From NCBI RefSeq assembly GCF_002873135.1, contig NZ_MCVI01000011.1, positions 62,422 through 126,421 on the forward strand: DNA of 64,000 nt, written 5' to 3'. Origin of the DNA: Shewanella sp. 10N.286.48.A6. Lineage in GTDB: Bacteria; Pseudomonadota; Gammaproteobacteria; Enterobacterales; Shewanellaceae. The position numbers and the translations under genes were made by a program. This document shows, piece by piece, positions 17,198 through 26,433 of this stretch. The notes under the pieces are model-generated. The model did no database searches. It was not told the DNA's origin and saw only the letters and a program-made list of their open reading frames with translations. Each line of letters opens with the position of its first letter. Position 1 is the stretch's first letter.

Positions 17198-17224
17198 TTA
17201 TATAAAGATCGATCTAAATCGATC
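17198..17224. promoter_or_regulatory. GATC cluster beside a -10-like element upstream of seqA
   Basis: Three Dam sites (GATC at 17207, 17211 and 17221) lie within 18 bases, directly after TTATATAAA (17198-17206), which could be a -10 element. SeqA binds closely spaced hemimethylated GATC sites, so self-regulation is plausible. The ATG of seqA is 80 bases downstream. Confidence 0.4.
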
Positions 17225-17303
17225 GGTAATGCCACTGGTCATTATTTAATGTCGTAAGTGGCTTGACGTTTTTGACTATAGATTAAGACCAAAGGAAGCA
17301 TTA

Positions 17304-17897
17304 ATGAGTAAATATATTGAGATAGACGAAGAACTCTATCGTTATATTGCAAGTAAAACAGAACGCATTGGTGAAAGTGCATCTGATATTTTACGCCGTT
17401 TGTTGGATCTTTCTATTGAATCAGTTGAACCTGTAGAGCCTTTAGCGATAAGCCAACCTAGCTTAGAAACCGCCCATGCTACAAGCGTTGCTAAAGTAAA
17501 GGCTGAGGTTATCACACCAGAAGTCGTTGAACCTGCCGTAATTGAAGAAGTAAACACTGAGGTCGATTTCAACACTGTTGTACATGAACATATGTTATCT
17601 CAGCAAAAAGGCGCAGTAGGGCGCTTTATGTTTTTGTTAGAGTCACTTTCTGCAATGATGCCAGCCACTTTTGATCAAATATTAAAAATCCAAGGCCGGG
17701 GCCGTTTATATTTTGCTCGTTCAAAAGCGGAATTATTAAAAGCCAGTCAGTCTGCTAATCCGAAGGAAATTGGTACTAGCGGTTATTGGGTTACCACTAA
17801 TAACAACACCGCCAAAAAGCGCACTATTTTATCAGAAGTGTTATTGCAACTCGGCTGTAATGAAGAGCTGGCAAAATCAATTTCAGACAGAATCTAA
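17304..17897 (+). CDS. seqA: replication initiation negative modulator SeqA
   Basis: 197 residues (E. coli SeqA is 181). The N-terminal oligomerisation segment is MSKYIEIDEELYRYIASKTERIGESASDILRRLL-like and matches SeqA across residues 1-35. An acidic Val/Pro/Glu-rich linker (about 48-92) is longer than in E. coli. The C-terminal DNA-binding domain contains GRGRLYFARSKAEL and SGYWVTTNNNTAKKR, where the Asn residues read hemimethylated GATC. It sequesters oriC after initiation. AAGGAAG precedes the start. pgm follows after 34 bases, as in E. coli. Confidence 0.96.
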   Translation: MSKYIEIDEELYRYIASKTERIGESASDILRRLLDLSIESVEPVEPLAISQPSLETAHATSVAKVKAEVITPEVVEPAVIEEVNTEVDFNTVVHEHMLSQQKGAVGRFMFLLESLSAMMPATFDQILKIQGRGRLYFARSKAELLKASQSANPKEIGTSGYWVTTNNNTAKKRTILSEVLLQLGCNEELAKSISDRI

Positions 17898-17931
17898 GGC
17901 AATTTTAAATTTCTAAAATAGGGAGTATACC

Positions 17932-19572
17932 GTGGCAATTCATGACAGAGCAGGCACTGTAGCAATACAAAAGGATTTGATTAATTTACCCAAATTGATG
18001 AGCCACTATTACCGAATCGTCCCTAATGTTGAAGATGTGCAGCAAAAAGTGACCTTTGGTACATCAGGTCATCGCGGCAGTTCACTTAAGGCCAGTTTTA
18101 ACCAAAATCATATTTGGGCTATTACTCAGGCTGTGGTTGATTATCGTCAACAAGCGGGTATCAGCGGGCCTATGATTGTAGGTTTTGACACCCACGCCCT
18201 ATCGTACGCAGCTTATATGTCGGTGCTTGAAGTACTTACAGCGAACCAAGTCGCTGTAAAAGTGCAAAAAGATGACGGTTTTACCCCAACACCGGTCGTC
18301 TCACAAACTATTGTGAGTGCCAATGTTAATGGCGGCGATCTCACTGACGGTCTTATTATTACACCATCACATAATCCGCCTCAAGATGGTGGTATTAAAT
18401 ATAATCCACCCCATGGTGGACCTGCTGAAGGCGAGATCACTAAACAAATTGAAACCGCTGCCAACGAATATTTAGCTAATCAATTAAATGGCGTTAAAAA
18501 AGTCAATTACGGTACTGCTGTAGAGTCAGGCTGGATTAATGAAGTTGATTTTATCGCACCTTATGTTAATGCATTAAGCAAGGTTATTGATCTAGAAGCG
18601 ATAGCAAAAGCCAAGATAAAAATTGGTGTTGATCCATTGGGTGGCTCTGGTATTTATTATTGGTCTCACATTGCTGAGCAATATGGTTTAGACATTACCT
18701 TAGTCAATGACAAAGTCGACCCAAGTTTTGGTTTTATGTCGTTAGATAAAGATGGAAAAATCCGCATGGATTGTTCATCACCTTATGCCATGGCGGGATT
18801 ACTGGCACATAGCGAAAACTTTGATGTCTGTGTTGGTAATGATCCAGATTACGATCGTCACGGTATTGTTTGCCCAGGTTTTGGATTAATGAACCCAAAT
18901 CATTACCTTGCTGTCGCTATAGATTACTTGCTGACTTACCGCAAAGATTGGGCGGCAGACTTAGCCATTGGTAAAACCTTAGTATCAAGTGCAATTATCG
19001 ACAGAATTTGTCAATCACATCAACGACATTGTTTAGAAGTACCAGTGGGCTTTAAATGGTTTGTTGACGGTCTTGCTAACAGCAGTATTGCGTTTGGCGG
19101 TGAAGAAAGTGCCGGCGCTGCCTTTTTAAATAAAGATGGTTCTACTTGGTGTACCGATAAAGATGGTTTTATTCTGGCTTTGTTAGCCGCTGAAATTTTA
19201 GCGGTAACAGGTAAAACGCCTGCCCAGCGTTATGTCGAGCTAACTGAACAGTTTGGTAAGAGTTACTATACCCGTATCGATAGTCCTATAAGCCTGAAGA
19301 AAAAAGCCAAGTTTGAGACCTTATCGTCAGATAGCTTTACCGATACAGTCCTTGCTGGTGAAACCATTACGGCTATTTTATCTCATGCGCCAGGTAACAA
19401 TGCGGCAATTGGCGGCATTAAAGTCACCACCGAAAATGGCTGGTTTGCCGCGCGTCCATCTGGCACTGAAGCATTATTTAAAATTTACGCTGAAAGCTTT
19501 GTCAGTGAGGCGCATTTAGCTGAAATTATCAGTCAGGCACAAGTCATGATTGATAGTGCGTTAAAAGCCTAA
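17932..19572 (+). CDS. pgm: phosphoglucomutase (alpha-D-glucose phosphate-specific)
   Basis: 546 residues, same length as E. coli Pgm. It interconverts glucose 1-phosphate and glucose 6-phosphate. Visible motifs are VTFGTSGHRGS near residue 43, the phosphoserine loop ITPSHNPPQDGG near residue 142, the Mg loop GNDPDYDRHG near residue 303, FGGEESAGA for sugar binding and RPSGTEALFKIYAESF for phosphate binding. The start appears to be GTG (17932), preceded by GGGAG. It is the second gene of the seqA-pgm operon and ends before a strong terminator. Confidence 0.97.
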   Translation: MAIHDRAGTVAIQKDLINLPKLMSHYYRIVPNVEDVQQKVTFGTSGHRGSSLKASFNQNHIWAITQAVVDYRQQAGISGPMIVGFDTHALSYAAYMSVLEVLTANQVAVKVQKDDGFTPTPVVSQTIVSANVNGGDLTDGLIITPSHNPPQDGGIKYNPPHGGPAEGEITKQIETAANEYLANQLNGVKKVNYGTAVESGWINEVDFIAPYVNALSKVIDLEAIAKAKIKIGVDPLGGSGIYYWSHIAEQYGLDITLVNDKVDPSFGFMSLDKDGKIRMDCSSPYAMAGLLAHSENFDVCVGNDPDYDRHGIVCPGFGLMNPNHYLAVAIDYLLTYRKDWAADLAIGKTLVSSAIIDRICQSHQRHCLEVPVGFKWFVDGLANSSIAFGGEESAGAAFLNKDGSTWCTDKDGFILALLAAEILAVTGKTPAQRYVELTEQFGKSYYTRIDSPISLKKKAKFETLSSDSFTDTVLAGETITAILSHAPGNNAAIGGIKVTTENGWFAARPSGTEALFKIYAESFVSEAHLAEIISQAQVMIDSALKA

Positions 19573-19606
19573 AGTTTAAACCAAAGGGTTAATAGCCTTA
19601 GATGAT

Positions 19607-19643
19607 AAATGCCTGACTTAGCAATAAGTCAGGCATTTTTTTA
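19607..19643 (+). terminator. terminator of seqA-pgm
   Basis: 14-base perfect arms (AAATGCCTGACTTA / TAAGTCAGGCATTT), GCAA loop, then a T run. Confidence 0.9.
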
Positions 19644-19663
19644 GGGATTGTATTGCTACGGGT

Positions 19664-20827
19664 TTAGCTGATGATAGGTACATCATAGGGTGTGTTGTTT
19701 GGCAGTATGTGATTTATCTCTTCAGTTGTTAATTGCCAATGTTGCTGCATCACAGTCGATATCCAGCTAAAACTATTACTGGTAGGTTGTAAGTCTCGAT
19801 TTTGAAATAACTGCTCAGGTTTAAGTCCCGGCCATTGCCCTAAGACTTTACCGCCTTTTACTGCGCCACCTGCGATAAACATAGCACTACCAGTGCCATG
19901 ATCCGTACCATAGGTGCCATTTTCTTTTACAGTGCGGCCAAACTCGGTAGCAACAATTATCACAGTATTTTGCCATTGATTAACTAAAGCGCTTTTAAGT
20001 GCTTCTAGGCCTTTATCTAATTGGCTCAATTGACGGTTAAGGCGACCATGTTGGTTGCTATGGGTATCCCAGCCGCCCATTTCTAACATGGCGCAATCTA
20101 TTTCATCACTTTGGGTTAAAAAATTACCACAGGCTTTAGCTAAGGCGACAAATTTACGACTCTTATTGCCACCACCTCGCATGGCCATTTCTTTCAATGA
20201 GATCCCATCCATTAGGTTTTGAGATAATTTTTTGTCTTGTTGATAAAGCACGGCTAACTGCTGATAAATATCTTCATCAGCGGGCTCTCCTTTAGTGGGA
20301 TACCAAGTATTGACACTATCACTCCCGCGTAAACTGATAGGGATAGCGTTTGATATGGCGATAGCGCTATTGTTTTTATCATCTAGTGAAGCACTTATGG
20401 CTCGTCCTAACCAGCCAGACTCAAGCTCTTTAAGTTCTCCACCGCTTTCTAAAAAGTCTTGTCCAGCAAAATGTGACCGCTCAGGGTAACCAGACGATAC
20501 TGCCACAATAGGTAACAGTTGCTTGTCGAGATACCACTGATGCATATTGGTTAATACTGGATTTAAACTAAATTGTGGGTTTAACACGAGTTTTGAATTA
20601 GCGACATTACCGGCTAGCGTGGGTCTTAATTGAGAAAAGTTAGGCTCCTTTAGTGGCACTATGGTATGTAATGGGTCAAGTGCGCCGCGAAGTATGACCC
20701 AGACGATATTCTTTTTAGTTTTAGCTGAGGACGCGGATGTTGCATTCGCCACAGAGCTAGGCGCTAGGCCGCTGCTTAACATCACTAAACTGGCACTGAT
20801 CCCTTTAATAAATTCACGACGTTGCAT
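19664..20827 (-). CDS. DUF1501 family Tat-exported protein
   Basis: 387 residues. The N-terminus MQRREFIKGISASLVML is a Tat-type signal, with Ala-rich cleavage region near residue 30. The remainder is a DUF1501 domain, related to the alkaline phosphatase/sulfatase fold: GGWDTHSNQHGRLNRQL and TEFGRTVKENGTYGTDHG are typical. Function is unknown in the family. The gene starts one base after the DUF1800 gene ends, the recurring DUF1800-DUF1501 pair, so the two products probably act together outside the inner membrane. Confidence 0.88.
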   Translation of the reverse strand: MQRREFIKGISASLVMLSSGLAPSSVANATSASSAKTKKNIVWVILRGALDPLHTIVPLKEPNFSQLRPTLAGNVANSKLVLNPQFSLNPVLTNMHQWYLDKQLLPIVAVSSGYPERSHFAGQDFLESGGELKELESGWLGRAISASLDDKNNSAIAISNAIPISLRGSDSVNTWYPTKGEPADEDIYQQLAVLYQQDKKLSQNLMDGISLKEMAMRGGGNKSRKFVALAKACGNFLTQSDEIDCAMLEMGGWDTHSNQHGRLNRQLSQLDKGLEALKSALVNQWQNTVIIVATEFGRTVKENGTYGTDHGTGSAMFIAGGAVKGGKVLGQWPGLKPEQLFQNRDLQPTSNSFSWISTVMQQHWQLTTEEINHILPNNTPYDVPIIS

Positions 20828-20828
20828 G

Positions 20829-22235
20829 TTATCTCCTTAAGAACTCAGGGCTAAGTAATAATAACGCTAAAGCTTGTTCACGACTTTCTGCACGGGTAAT
20901 GGTATTAAATGATAATTCAGATAATGAGTTGCCATATACAGTATTAATTGCCTGAGCGGTATCAGAATCTCGTTGGGAGGTAGCAAATTGTGTGGTCCAG
21001 TTGATTTTGGTCATTAATGCATTAGCACTGTTCCAGTCTGGTTCTAGATCGCCAAATCCCTCAGGGGAGCCCGCTTTAAAAGGCTGTTGACCCATTTCAC
21101 CTAACTGCTTAAGTAATTTTTGCATGTTAGTGACAGGCTTATTAACTGCGCGGTAACTAGAGATGACATGTTCAACGGGGGTTTTAAACTTCAGCTGTTC
21201 AGGCTGCCATGACTCGTCTGCATTAATTAAGGTCAGCATAACTTGTTTGATGTTGCCATTGGTGCTGTTCCATGTTTCAACAAGCTTGGTTTGCAGTGTT
21301 TCAGAAGGATTATCACTTATAAAATATTTAACTATTTTATAGCACAGGTGGGTTGCAGTTTGTGGCTGTTTGGCAATATCAGCCAGCATAGCTTGACCCT
21401 GTTTAACGCCAGAGGCATTGTCTTGTGCGGCAGGATATTGTTTACCAAGTAGGGTTCTAGGTCCTGGCTCATGGCCATTGACTCGATAGATAAAACCTGT
21501 GGCATTATCTTTTCTGGGGTTGGCAATGCTCCACCCGCTAATTCCGTTTGCTAGCTCAATGACATCAGCTTGAGTGTAACCACCATTAACCCCAAGGGTG
21601 TGTAGTTCGAGGATTTCTCGAGCTAGATTTTCATTTAACCCTTTGCCTCGCTTGCCAAGAGGGGAATTTGCACCGAACGACTTTTCATTATTGAGATAAC
21701 GTATCATGGCAGGATGACTGGTCACTGCCAGTAGCATGTCTGCAAATGATCCTAATAAATTTGGCGCTATGGCTTCACGCTCTAATGTGGCGGCAAGTGC
21801 TGTCATCACTCGTCCACTGACTGTGACACTAAAATGATTTGAAAAAAAATGTAATAAACGCCAGCTTAATGAGTTTGGAGAATTGATTGCGCTATTAAAT
21901 GCACTGGCTGTTAGCTGGTAATAGGCTTGTTTGTGTGGCGGCAGTGGCTTTGGCCCGTTAAATTTCTTTTTATTGTTGGCTTTATTTGCATTAGATTGAC
22001 CTTGCATGGACATCATATTTTCAGTTTGACGGTTTTTTTTTGCTAGCTGCTCTTGTCTTAAAAATTCGCTTACTTGACGGATTATTTCGTCAGAGTTGAA
22101 TTCAGTTGCTTCAAACTCTGGGATCACCAATTGTTTAACTAAGTAGGCTTTTGGATCGTTAGTCGCTAGGGATAGTTCGTTTGGCCTCGCGCCAAGTCCA
22201 AATCGGTTAGTGGCAATTATCGCAGCTGCTGACAT
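20829..22235 (-). CDS. DUF1800 family protein
   Basis: 468 residues. DUF1800 marks are RFGLGARPNELSL at the N-terminus, SLSWRLLHFFSNHFSVTVSG, NENLAREILELHTLGVNGGYTQADV (split here for length) and the C-terminal ALALLLLSPEFLRR. No clear signal peptide is seen. Function unknown; the family is almost always encoded next to a DUF1501 partner, as here. A Lys/Asn/Gln-rich insertion around residues 60-95 looks disordered. Upstream bases 22236-22523 hold its promoter and no further gene that I can see. Confidence 0.87.
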   Translation of the reverse strand: MSAAAIIATNRFGLGARPNELSLATNDPKAYLVKQLVIPEFEATEFNSDEIIRQVSEFLRQEQLAKKNRQTENMMSMQGQSNANKANNKKKFNGPKPLPPHKQAYYQLTASAFNSAINSPNSLSWRLLHFFSNHFSVTVSGRVMTALAATLEREAIAPNLLGSFADMLLAVTSHPAMIRYLNNEKSFGANSPLGKRGKGLNENLAREILELHTLGVNGGYTQADVIELANGISGWSIANPRKDNATGFIYRVNGHEPGPRTLLGKQYPAAQDNASGVKQGQAMLADIAKQPQTATHLCYKIVKYFISDNPSETLQTKLVETWNSTNGNIKQVMLTLINADESWQPEQLKFKTPVEHVISSYRAVNKPVTNMQKLLKQLGEMGQQPFKAGSPEGFGDLEPDWNSANALMTKINWTTQFATSQRDSDTAQAINTVYGNSLSELSFNTITRAESREQALALLLLSPEFLRR

Positions 22236-22523
22236 AGTACATCCTTGGATCAGTTAACTTGTGGTCTTGGTGAAATATTACCTTAAGCTAAACAAAGCCG
22301 ATTTATAAGCGTGAACTAGATTTTTTAGATGGTTTTATGAACAAATTAGCCTTAAGAATGACATAAACTACACAAAATAGAGGGTAATATCATTTTTGGC
22401 TTGATAGACGCTTGCACTGCTGAGGATTTATTTTAACCACGACTGTTTCAAGATAGAAGGTGAGGCAGCTTAGCATTATTGCCAGACAAATTAGTTATGT
22501 TTGCGGGGCTGGCTGATAAATAC

Positions 22524-22569
22524 AAAAAAACTACCCATTGAGCGCAGTGGGGAGCTCTGGCTCAAAGGG
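22524..22569 (-). terminator. terminator of the hya-hyp operon
   Basis: On the minus strand CCCTTTGAGC pairs with GCTCAATGGG (one mismatch), followed by TAGTTTTTTT. It lies about 100 bases beyond the last small gene of the hydrogenase cluster. Confidence 0.7.
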
Positions 22570-22669
22570 ATAGCATTAAAAGTAAGCCGGCTGTATCTGG
22601 CTAACTAATATTGACTAAGCGACTTTTGTTAAAATAAGTGCTGTTTTAAATAAGTGCTGTCTAAGCAAG

Positions 22670-22834
22670 TTATCGCGTTTTGTTGTAAATAACTAAGGCG
22701 ACAATGGCTACTAATGCAATAGCAGGTGCGAGTTCATACAGATGATGAAATAGACTGACTGCGCCATGACCTTCGTGGGCAAATGCAAGAGTAGGGGATG
22801 CAGCCATTAGCATTGCGGTTAGTTTCGTTTTCAT
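22670..22834 (-). CDS. small exported/membrane protein with HEGHG motif
   Basis: 54 residues, read directly from the minus strand. It starts MKTKLTAMLMAASPTLAFA, a credible signal peptide, followed at once by HEGHGAVSLFHHLYEL with five His and two Glu. A hydrophobic helix (APAIALVAIVALVIY) and the basic tail NKTR complete it. GAGGAA lies 6 bases before ATG. It is the last gene after hypA (59 bases away), before the terminator. The His cluster would face the periplasm and could bind a metal; that is inference. I do not know its family name with certainty. Confidence 0.75.
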   Translation of the reverse strand: MKTKLTAMLMAASPTLAFAHEGHGAVSLFHHLYELAPAIALVAIVALVIYNKTR

Positions 22835-22893
22835 TGTTAGTTCCTCAATAATTCTTTTTTAATTGGTTAATAAAAGTTATTACAAATTGAGCT

Positions 22894-23241
22894 TTAATCG
22901 GTATTCATTTCAAGTTGCATTAACATCATCTGCTCACCATCTATTACCTGAGTATTGGTACTTAAACATCTTGGGCAAACAATATTACATTCGGTTAATT
23001 CTGATTGCGTGTCACATTGGCGGCAGTGAATGATTAGCGCCTGTATATTCATATCCAGCATGGCGTTGTGGCAAATCCCTTCAAGTTTGAAAGTTTCAAA
23101 CGCCGTGGCCAATAAACGTGGCTCGACGCCACTTAACACCCCAACTTTAATCTGTACTCTGATGATTTCATTAGCTTGATTTTGGGCCGCTAATTGCTCA
23201 ATTTGCTCCAATAATGACATCACAATTGAATACTCATGCAT
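22894..23241 (-). CDS. hypA: hydrogenase nickel incorporation protein HypA
   Basis: 115 residues. I start it at the ATG that gives MHEYSIV, because HypA needs His2 for nickel binding, and this ATG overlaps the hypE stop by one base (TAATG). A start two codons earlier is possible but would bury that motif. The zinc site is two CxxC pairs: HCRQC near residue 73 and CPRC near residue 89. HypA delivers nickel with HypB to the hydrogenase large subunit. Confidence 0.95.
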   Translation of the reverse strand: MHEYSIVMSLLEQIEQLAAQNQANEIIRVQIKVGVLSGVEPRLLATAFETFKLEGICHNAMLDMNIQALIIHCRQCDTQSELTECNIVCPRCLSTNTQVIDGEQMMLMQLEMNTD

Positions 23242-24254
23242 TAGCAAATCCTTGGTAATAGCTCACCTTGGGGAACATCTAAATAGCGGCTACTGCCCCA
23301 TGGTGTGGTTAATACTACTTTGCCAAGGTGTTGATTAGTCACATTGCCGATAATGCAGGCTTGATCGCAGTGGCAATATTGTTTCATGATAGTTAAAGCC
23401 TGCTCAGCTCTCTCCTGTGGCAGGGCCATAATAAAGGTGCCTTCATTTGCTAAATCAAAGGCTTCAAAACCATAAAGTTCACACAGGCCTTGGACTTGTG
23501 GCGATATTGGAATTAATTTTTCATCGACTTCAATGCCAACAGCAGATGCATTGGCCCATTCATTTAATACCGCAGACAGGCCGCCGCGAGTGGCATCTCT
23601 CATGGCATGGATTTCGATATTCGCTGCAATGAGTTGCTCGACTATGGGCCAAAGAGTGGCGCAATCACTGGTGAGTTCAGACTCTAAACATAAGCTATCA
23701 CGTGCCATTAAAATGGCTGCTCCGTGCCTTCCAATGTCGCGGGATACGATAATAGCGTCACCTTGTTGCAGGTTTTTAACTGAAATACCGGGTTTTAAAA
23801 TTCGGCCCACACCTGAGGTATTGATAAATATGCCGTCAGCGCAACCTTTAGGTACTACTTTAGTATCACCACAGACAATACGTGCACCAGATTTATGTAA
23901 TTCAGCGGCCATGCTTTGCACTATGGTATTCAGATCTTTAATGGCAAAGCCTTCTTCAATTATAAAGCTGCAGCTTAAATATTCTGGCTGCGCTGCCATC
24001 ATGGCTAGATCGTTGACTGTGCCAGCAACGGCCAGTTTGCCGATATCACCACCAGCAAAAAATAAAGGCTCAACGGTAAAAGAGTCGGTAGTAAATGCAC
24101 AATGGCCAGTTAAATTTAAATCCGCAGCATCTTCTTGAGACTCCAAAATTGGATTTGAAAAAGCTTTAAAGAACATATCAGTAATTAAACTGTTCATTTC
24201 TTTACCACCGCCGCCATGGCTTAACTGCACGTGTTGATATTTATTCGCTGGCAT
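23241..24254 (-). CDS. hypE: hydrogenase cyanide-ligand maturation protein HypE
   Basis: 337 residues of the PurM/AIR-synthase-like fold. It begins VQLSHGGGGKEMNSLI and contains CAFTTDSFTVEPLFF and GDTKVVPKG. The C-terminus is PRIC, ending in the Cys that receives the carbamoyl group from HypF and is dehydrated to thiocyanate. It overlaps hypD by 14 bases and hypA by one, so translation is probably coupled. Confidence 0.96.
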   Translation of the reverse strand: MPANKYQHVQLSHGGGGKEMNSLITDMFFKAFSNPILESQEDAADLNLTGHCAFTTDSFTVEPLFFAGGDIGKLAVAGTVNDLAMMAAQPEYLSCSFIIEEGFAIKDLNTIVQSMAAELHKSGARIVCGDTKVVPKGCADGIFINTSGVGRILKPGISVKNLQQGDAIIVSRDIGRHGAAILMARDSLCLESELTSDCATLWPIVEQLIAANIEIHAMRDATRGGLSAVLNEWANASAVGIEVDEKLIPISPQVQGLCELYGFEAFDLANEGTFIMALPQERAEQALTIMKQYCHCDQACIIGNVTNQHLGKVVLTTPWGSSRYLDVPQGELLPRIC

Positions 24255-25368
24255 TCGTTACTCCTGTATAACGATAATATGCATTGCAGGCACCTTCTGA
24301 GCTGACCATACAACTGCCCAATGGATTGTCTGGAGAGCAGCCTCTGCCAAAGACTTTGCAATCTTGTGGATTGGCGAGACCGCGCAAAATATCACCGCAT
24401 TGACAGGCTTTGTGGTCATCAATTTCTACAGTGGGTAGCTGTTGTTTGAATATAATTTCGGCGTCGCGATGGGCATACTGGGGTTTTAAGGTTAATGCTG
24501 ATTTTGAAATCGGCCCTAAACCACGCCACCTAAATGATGCTCTTAGGGTTAAGTATTGGTCGATTAATGCCTGCGCTGCTTGATTACCCTCGTAACTGAC
24601 CGCGCGGCTGTATTGATTATCAAGCTTGGCAATATTTTGCTGTTTTTGTTTTACAATTCTAAGAATCGATTCCATCACATCCACAGGTTCAAATCCCGCT
24701 ACTACCACTGGTGTGTTGTAGTTATCTACAGCCGCTTGGTAAATTTTAGCGCCGCTAATCACGCTCACATGGGCAGGTCCTATAAAGGCATTTACTTTAG
24801 CTTGTGGGTTGGCCATCACGGCATCAATCGCTGGTGGCACTAGTACGTGGTTGATATGAAATAACAGATTATTTATTTGCTGTTTTTCAGCTTGGTCAAT
24901 TAACACGGCAGTCATTGGGGTTGATGTTTCAAAGCCGATGGCAAAAAAGATAATGGTTTTATCGGGATTGTCTTTTGCGATACTAAGCGCATCCATAGGG
25001 TCGTATAAAGGCCGAATATCACAACCTTTAGCACGAAATTGAGCAAGGCTACCTTTTGAACCAGGCACTCGGATCATATCGCCTAGGGTCAATAATATAA
25101 CGTCATCAAGCTGTGCTAATGCAGCAGCATGGTCGATGCGCTCTTTTGGCATAATACACACAGGGCAGCCGGGTCCATGAATAAAATTGATGTTAACAGG
25201 CAGCAATTGCTTTAAACCATATTTCATTATGGTGTGGGTATGACCGCCGCATACTTCCATTATGTTAATATCAGTATCTATCTGACTAGCATGTGAGTTT
25301 ATCTCTTCTGCTAACGCTTTGATGGTGTCAGGATTGCGAAACTGTTGATATAGATCAGTGAGGATCAT
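24241..25368 (-). CDS. hypD: hydrogenase Fe-cofactor assembly scaffold HypD
   Basis: 375 residues. The conserved Cys motifs are present: MEVCGGHTHTIMKYG, HGPGCPVCIMP, and the 4Fe-4S ligands in the C-terminal region (CQCGDIL, CKVFGRGCSP, GSCMVSSEGAC). HypD and HypC hold the iron while CN and CO ligands are attached. The start overlaps the hypC stop by four bases. Confidence 0.96.
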   Translation of the reverse strand: MILTDLYQQFRNPDTIKALAEEINSHASQIDTDINIMEVCGGHTHTIMKYGLKQLLPVNINFIHGPGCPVCIMPKERIDHAAALAQLDDVILLTLGDMIRVPGSKGSLAQFRAKGCDIRPLYDPMDALSIAKDNPDKTIIFFAIGFETSTPMTAVLIDQAEKQQINNLLFHINHVLVPPAIDAVMANPQAKVNAFIGPAHVSVISGAKIYQAAVDNYNTPVVVAGFEPVDVMESILRIVKQKQQNIAKLDNQYSRAVSYEGNQAAQALIDQYLTLRASFRWRGLGPISKSALTLKPQYAHRDAEIIFKQQLPTVEIDDHKACQCGDILRGLANPQDCKVFGRGCSPDNPLGSCMVSSEGACNAYYRYTGVTNASE

Positions 25369-25610
25369 AAATCATTTCCTTCATCATTAAGTTTATCAAC
25401 AATCTCTTTATAGAGTTCCAAACTTAATTTGGCATCTTCTGTATCGATTTTATTCATCACAAATCCGATATGGATCAGCACAAATTCGCCCACCTTTAAT
25501 GGCTCTGTCATTAGGTGACTACTGACCCGGCGTTTAACCCCTAAGGTATCGACGGTGACACTAGTATCATCGTGAACAGCGGTAATTTGAGAAGGCACTG
25601 ATAAGCACAT
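25365..25610 (-). CDS. hypC: hydrogenase assembly chaperone HypC
   Basis: 81 residues when started at MCLSVPSQ. The initiator-proximal Cys2 is essential in HypC, so I reject the start five codons upstream. The OB-fold pattern continues with VDTLGVKRRVSSHL and GEFVLIHIGFVMNKID. It binds HypD and then the immature large subunit. The start lies one base after the hypB stop. Confidence 0.95.
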   Translation of the reverse strand: MCLSVPSQITAVHDDTSVTVDTLGVKRRVSSHLMTEPLKVGEFVLIHIGFVMNKIDTEDAKLSLELYKEIVDKLNDEGNDL

Positions 25611-25611
25611 A

Positions 25612-26331
25612 TTATTGCGCTCCAATTGCGCTGTTTATCCAATCAGCCACTTGGTTAAGAGATTGTGGATCTTTGACTGAAATGGGTAATAAGGTCACAT
25701 CAGGATTGAGTTTTTTAAGTTGCTGCTCGCATTCGGTTAAGGAAAAGTCAAAATGCTCGGCTAAATCCATTTTGGTTATGAGTACCAAATCTGCACGGCG
25801 AAACATCACCGGGTACTTTTCAATTTTATCGTCACCTTCAGGCACAGATAACAGCACGATATTTTTGTGGGTGCCGACATCGTAACTAGCGGGGCAAACA
25901 AGATTGCCAACGTTTTCTACGAAGCAGACATCAATAGGTTTAAGGTCAATATGGTGCAGCGCTTGATGCACCATAAAGGCATCTAAGTGACAGGCTGAGC
26001 CGGTTTGAATTTGATAAGCACTAATGCCTTTAGCGATTAAGCGGTCAGCATCACGAGAGGTTTCTAAGTCGCCTTCAATGACCGCGAATTTAGCCATTAA
26101 ATGAGTGGGTAAATATTCCAGTAAAGTGGTTTTACCGCTACCTGGGCTACTCATTAAGTTAAAAGCCATGACGTTATTGGCTTTAAAATGCGCACGGTTA
26201 TGCTGGGCTTCATGATCATTCTTATCTAATATTTTATGAATAACAGATAAGGTCTTAGTATCATTAAGCTGCGGGTTAGAGTGTAGGCTATGTTGATGAT
26301 CTGTAATTGAACATCCGCAATCTTGGCACAT
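25612..26331 (-). CDS. hypB: hydrogenase nickel-insertion GTPase HypB
   Basis: 239 residues. The N-terminus MCQDCGC is the high-affinity nickel CxxCGC motif. A short His-bearing stretch (DHQHSLHSN) follows but no long poly-His tail. The GTPase P-loop is SSPGSGKTTLLEYL near residue 61, and the metal-binding Cys-His is SACHLDAFM. Switch and guanine motifs include ENVGNLVCP and ITKMDLAEH. A 102-base gap separates it from hypF upstream, where a secondary promoter could lie. Confidence 0.96.
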   Translation of the reverse strand: MCQDCGCSITDHQHSLHSNPQLNDTKTLSVIHKILDKNDHEAQHNRAHFKANNVMAFNLMSSPGSGKTTLLEYLPTHLMAKFAVIEGDLETSRDADRLIAKGISAYQIQTGSACHLDAFMVHQALHHIDLKPIDVCFVENVGNLVCPASYDVGTHKNIVLLSVPEGDDKIEKYPVMFRRADLVLITKMDLAEHFDFSLTECEQQLKKLNPDVTLLPISVKDPQSLNQVADWINSAIGAQ

Positions 26332-26433
26332 ATCAATATTCCTTATTCGAAACGCCTCTTGCTATATCTCAGTATCAATGGCGGTTAAAAATTATTCTTT
26401 GATTAACATCAGCAATTAATCGTTATTTAAATA

